Below are positions 60,729 to 64,000 of a stretch of DNA of 64,000 nucleotides, in pieces. The stretch is from the NCBI GenBank assembly GCA_964628235.1, contig CAZVLU010000003.1, positions 62,001-126,000 of the forward strand, written 5' to 3'. This stretch comes from CAMAVH01 sp964628235 (GTDB lineage: Bacteria > Pseudomonadota > Alphaproteobacteria > SMXQ01). Every line of letters starts with the position of its first letter. The first letter of the stretch is position 1. The position numbers and the translations under genes were made by a program. The notes beneath the pieces are model-generated. The model was not told the DNA's origin and ran no database searches. It saw nothing but the letters and a program-made list of their open reading frames with translations.

Positions 60729-61247
60729 TTACCGGCGGGAGATGGCGATTTGAATGATTTCTTCGGGCGGGATGGCGCGGCCTTGCGCCGGCGTCCAGGT
60801 CGGCGCCGATTGAAACTCGTCGTCTCCCATATCTAACGCATTTAAATGCCTGCCTAAAATAGCAACAACCTCGATCGGCACGGCGACCGGCCGGCGTCCC
60901 CAATCGAAAACGCCGCCATAGGGAATCCACCCGAACCATTCACCGTAGGGAACGATCAATTGGATTTTCCCTTCCGGCGTGCGCACCACCTCGCGGACGT
61001 AGCCGATGATCCGGTCGCGCCAATCCTGCACCGGCAAGCCGACCAAGCTTCCCGCCACCACCGGCTGCGGAAAGCGCGCGCGCATTCTTTCCTCGGGCGT
61101 CCGGTTATCCTCTTCCTCCGCAGCCGGCGCAGCCGTCACGGCGGCGATCTGCGAGAAACTTTCCATCGCCTCAGCGCGAACCTCTGATGGATGACCCGTG
61201 AACAGCAAGGCCGCGAACAAAATGCCAACTGCATATTTCAACTGCAT
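60729..61247 (-). CDS. Secreted PRC-barrel-like hypothetical protein
   Basis: 172 residues with a signal peptide (LKYAVGILFAALLFTG, then SEVRA). A segment at about residues 65-95 (GSLVGLPVQDWRDRIIGYV) matches the PRC-barrel pattern of small beta-barrel domains. GGAGA stands seven bases before ATG 61247. Function unknown. It stands apart from the PLP operon by 64 bp and diverges from the cytochrome b gene across 123 bp. Confidence 0.65.
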   Translation of the reverse strand: MQLKYAVGILFAALLFTGHPSEVRAEAMESFSQIAAVTAAPAAEEEDNRTPEERMRARFPQPVVAGSLVGLPVQDWRDRIIGYVREVVRTPEGKIQLIVPYGEWFGWIPYGGVFDWGRRPVAVPIEVVAILGRHLNALDMGDDEFQSAPTWTPAQGRAIPPEEIIQIAISRR

Positions 61248-61370
61248 GACCGCATCTCCGATTGGCCTTAAAGGGCTTTACATTAAGTCATCTCGCGCCG
61301 CAAAGTCTTCACGATTTGGTCGCATCGATAAAAAATGGTTCGCGCCAATCGAATTCGCGGGGATAGACCT

Positions 61371-62048
61371 ATGAATGCCGACGCGGCTATATCGACGAAG
61401 CGCTCACGCAAGCTGCATCCGCTGCCGCTTCGCATCATGCATTGGATTAATGCGCTCGCGATGATCCTCATGATCGGCAGCGGCTGGAAGATTTATAACG
61501 ACGAAGTCTTGTTCGGATGGCTGCATTTTCCCGATTGGATGACGCTCGGTAGAGAGGCGCAACATGCGCTGCAGTGGCATTTCTTCGCCATGTGGGTGCT
61601 AATGCTCAACGGCCTATGTTATCTGGCTTACGGCTTTTTCAGCGGCCGCTTCAAACGCAAGCTGACGCCAATCCGCGTTAAGGAAGTTGTGAACGACATC
61701 CGTGACGCCCTGCGATTCAAGCTCGCCCACGACGACATCACGCATTACAACGGCGTGCAGAAACTGCTCTATGTCGGCGTCATTCTGGTGATCGTCGTGC
61801 AAGTGGTTTCGGGCTGGGTGATTTGGAAACCGATACAGCTCTCCGAATTGGCCTGGCTGTTCTACGATTTCCAAGGCGCGCGCTTGGTCCACTTTCTCGG
61901 CATGGCAGCCATCGTCGGCTTCATGGTGGTGCATATGCTGTTGGCCCTCCTCGTGCCAAAAACCATCGTCGCCATGGTCGGCGGCGGCCCGCGCGTAGAT
62001 GAAACCCCGCAGGCCGACAAGATCGCGACGCCGAAACCCAAGGCATAA
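61371..62048 (+). CDS. Membrane cytochrome b (b561/Ni-Fe-hydrogenase b-subunit-like)
   Basis: 225 residues from ATG 61371 (GGGGA upstream; ATG 61335 is weaker). Four main membrane spans carry His residues at the expected places: HPLPLRIMHWIN, LQWHFFAMW, ARLVHFLGM and VVHMLLAL. These could ligate two b-hemes. It is 13 bp upstream of a molybdopterin oxidoreductase gene, so it probably passes electrons between the quinone pool and that enzyme, in the manner of MsrPQ/YedYZ-like pairs although the fold is a different b-type family. Confidence 0.82.
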   Translation: MNADAAISTKRSRKLHPLPLRIMHWINALAMILMIGSGWKIYNDEVLFGWLHFPDWMTLGREAQHALQWHFFAMWVLMLNGLCYLAYGFFSGRFKRKLTPIRVKEVVNDIRDALRFKLAHDDITHYNGVQKLLYVGVILVIVVQVVSGWVIWKPIQLSELAWLFYDFQGARLVHFLGMAAIVGFMVVHMLLALLVPKTIVAMVGGGPRVDETPQADKIATPKPKA

Positions 62049-62061
62049 CTGGAGCTAGACG

Positions 62062-62853
62062 ATGTCCATCCGCACGCCTTCGCGCTCGATCTTCAGGCCC
62101 AAGGCCGGCATCGACCAAAGCCCGCTTGAAGAGCACAAAAAGCTCATACAGACCATCGAGCGGCGTCACATGCTCAAGGGCATGTTGAGCCTCGGCGCTT
62201 TGACGATGCTGACTGGCTGCGACGTCGGAGATCCCGGCGCCGTGGAGACGGCGTTGCGCAAATTTTCCGACCTAAACGACAAGTTCCAAGCCATGATGTT
62301 CCGGCCCAACCATCTGGCGCCGACCTACTCCGAAGCCGAGGTCGTCAAACCGCCGCGCTACAACGCCTTTTACGAAATCGAGCAGGTCAAGCCCGTCGAT
62401 GTCGCCGGCTGGAAGCTCGAATTGGCCGGCTTGATCCAAGACCGCACGCCATGGACGGCGCAACAGATCTACGCGCTGCCGGAGCAGGAATGGATCGTCC
62501 GCCACATCTGCGTCGAAGGCTGGGACTATATCGGCCAATGGTCTGGCGTGAACCTCGGGCTGTTTCTGAAGCAGATCGGCGCCGACACAAACGCCAAATA
62601 CGTCGCCTTCCGTTGCGCCGACGGTTATAGCGGCAGTATCGACATGGCGAGTGCGATGCACCCGCAGACCATCCTGGCGACCAAATACGCTCGCCAGCCG
62701 ATCACCGATCCCTTCGGCTTCCCCCTGCGCTTGCGCACATCGATCAAGCTCGGCTTCAAGAATCCGAAATGGATCACGGCGATGGAAGTGACCAACAAAT
62801 ATCCCGGCGGATATTGGGAAGACAAAGGCTTCAGCTGGTTCGCCGGGATCTAA
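62062..62853 (+). CDS. Molybdopterin-dependent (sulfite-oxidase-fold) oxidoreductase
   Basis: 263 residues. A twin-arginine pair (Arg34-Arg35) precedes a hydrophobic stretch ending in the lipobox-like LTGC (Cys53), suggesting an exported lipoprotein. Cys150 in VRHICVEGWDY is the expected Mo ligand of the SUOX/MsrP fold; GWDYIGQWSGV and CADGYSGSIDM complete the domain. MsrP-type enzymes repair periplasmic methionine sulfoxide; others oxidise sulfite. The substrate here is unproven. Works with the cytochrome b just upstream. Confidence 0.85.
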   Translation: MSIRTPSRSIFRPKAGIDQSPLEEHKKLIQTIERRHMLKGMLSLGALTMLTGCDVGDPGAVETALRKFSDLNDKFQAMMFRPNHLAPTYSEAEVVKPPRYNAFYEIEQVKPVDVAGWKLELAGLIQDRTPWTAQQIYALPEQEWIVRHICVEGWDYIGQWSGVNLGLFLKQIGADTNAKYVAFRCADGYSGSIDMASAMHPQTILATKYARQPITDPFGFPLRLRTSIKLGFKNPKWITAMEVTNKYPGGYWEDKGFSWFAGI

Positions 62854-62854
62854 G

Positions 62855-64000
62855 CTAGCGCGACAAGCCCTCGGCGGCTTTATAGATGCGCCAAGCTGCG
62901 GGACTGTTCTCGACCAAGCGATAGGCGGCGCTGGCCGCGAAGGGATCGCTCCGCCACAGGCCGTCTTGGGCCGTCACCACCACCACATCGCAGCCATATC
63001 GCGCCATAAGCTGTTCGGCAGCGCCCGCAGCCATATCGCCGGCGAACAACTGGATGAATTGCGCATCAACGGCGAGACGCTGATCCTTGGGCAGCGGCGC
63101 GAAAGGCAGCGCGAGTTCGCGCCCCGCATAGCACGAGCGCCGATCCGCTAGCAGTGCCCACGAGATGTTCACCGGCCAATCCGTCATATCCTGCATAAAC
63201 AACGGATTGTTGGCGACGCGGTCGAGCGGCCTGGACTGGCGGCGCACGGCCTCCCACATTTCAGCAGATTGGGTGAAAAGCGTCGATGACTGCTGCGTCG
63301 GCGCGGCGATGTTGTCGTGGATCAGCAGCGCGCCTTTCGGGAGACCGATGGCGACGGCGGCCACAGCAAGAAATTTCCAATGAATGAACAACTGCGGTAG
63401 ATAGCGCGCCAGGCCTGCCGCGGCAAATATGGTCAGAAGAAGAATCGCCGGCAGCGCCGCACGCCAGCCGAGATCGTTGTTGTCGCCGATAGTGCTGGCC
63501 AAGAGCCAAGTGACCGTAAGGCTGATGAGCGCGAGCGCGAGAAGCGCCGGCAGCGCCGCGCGGCGGTCAGGCGCTAGCGCTTTGTCCTTCGCCAAGGTCC
63601 AGAGCATCGCCGCGCCGAAAGGATAGATCGCCGGCAGCTCGACGGCTAGGAACAGCAACCAATATGCCGGCAGGTCTAGAAGGCCGACCCATGCTTCGGA
63701 AAATGCCGAGCCTAGCGCGGGATAGGGGGCGAGCGCGATAGGGGAGCCCATGGCGCGCGCGGCCGTCGCGAGATATTGGTCGTAAAGAAACGGCGAAGCG
63801 ACCGTGACCGCGAACGCGCCGGCAGCGACGGCCATCGCGGCAAAACGCCAGCGCCGATCGACCGGGATCGTCCGCAACAGCAGAAAGAATCCCCCGAGCG
63901 CGGCGAGCGGCAGGACGATGCCGCCGACCCAGGTCGAACTTTCGAACGATGCGGCGATGACGAGCGCCAGGATGATTGCCGTCAGCCAGTACGGCCGCGC
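62855..64000 (-). CDS. Polytopic membrane protein, N-terminus beyond the window
   Basis: At least 381 residues. A TTG at 63877 could start a shorter product, but the frame remains open to the window end with hydrophobic sequence (LTAIILALVIAASFES), so the true start lies outside. Several membrane spans are followed by a soluble C-terminal domain ending AAWRIYKAAEGLSR. The layout resembles ArnT/PMT-like lipid-linked sugar transferases, but I could not identify signature residues. Convergent with the molybdopterin gene: the two stops are adjacent. Confidence 0.65.
   Translation of the reverse strand, partial: ARPYWLTAIILALVIAASFESSTWVGGIVLPLAALGGFFLLLRTIPVDRRWRFAAMAVAAGAFAVTVASPFLYDQYLATAARAMGSPIALAPYPALGSAFSEAWVGLLDLPAYWLLFLAVELPAIYPFGAAMLWTLAKDKALAPDRRAALPALLALALISLTVTWLLASTIGDNNDLGWRAALPAILLLTIFAAAGLARYLPQLFIHWKFLAVAAVAIGLPKGALLIHDNIAAPTQQSSTLFTQSAEMWEAVRRQSRPLDRVANNPLFMQDMTDWPVNISWALLADRRSCYAGRELALPFAPLPKDQRLAVDAQFIQLFAGDMAAGAAEQLMARYGCDVVVVTAQDGLWRSDPFAASAAYRLVENSPAAWRIYKAAEGLSR

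Overview
The window reads as a stretch of a high-GC alphaproteobacterial chromosome, most likely Hyphomicrobiales. This is inferred from GC- and codon-rich genes, the abundance of Rieske oxygenases and organic-acid importers, and the style of the TctC, RraA and IclR families. No taxonomic marker gene is present. There are no tRNA, rRNA, CRISPR or transposase genes.

Left flank (1-12.4 kb): the 3' end of a TpsB/FhaC outer-membrane transporter, then a giant TpsA (FhaB-like) adhesin of 3,491 residues. The adhesin is built from about six degenerate modules and contains a 1,156-bp internal direct repeat in which only one mismatch was seen. A convergent MFS exporter follows.

Centre (12.5-55.2 kb): a catabolic and transport island. 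An IclR regulator and a LysR regulator mark it. It encodes five phthalate-dioxygenase-type Rieske oxygenases with no reductase, two LigB-type extradiol dioxygenases, two LigJ-like hydratases and a third amidohydrolase. It also encodes three tandem RraA/LigK-family proteins, two class II aldolase/decarboxylases, a Gfo/Idh/MocA dehydrogenase, a RidA protein, two paralogous bicupins and an orphan EutA. Transport is covered by four ABC importers of the Fe3+/spermidine type (four binding proteins, four fused permeases, three ATPases) and one tripartite tricarboxylate transporter with fused TctA-TctB. The transcription units are: 15972->13506 (-); about 16129->33193 (+); 33447->34964 (+); 37490->34983 (-); 37751->41705 (+); LysR (-); and 43317->55211 (+), which ends in a terminator-like hairpin.

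Proposed logic (inference): ABC/TTT importers bring in aromatic acids. Rieske enzymes hydroxylate or O-demethylate them, the dehydrogenase and class II aldolase-fold enzymes re-aromatise and decarboxylate, and LigB enzymes open the ring. LigJ-like hydratase and LigK/RraA-like aldolase then release pyruvate and oxaloacetate. RidA sitting beside the first LigB hints at an amino-substituted substrate. Several modules occur twice, as if the island handles a set of related substrates.

Right flank (55.4-64 kb): an MFS transporter and a tight minus-strand operon (PLP trans-sulfuration enzyme, DUF2064 transferase, GT2 glycosyltransferase, NAD-dependent epimerase). After these come a PRC-barrel secreted protein, a cytochrome b / molybdopterin oxidoreductase pair, and a membrane protein cut by the window end.
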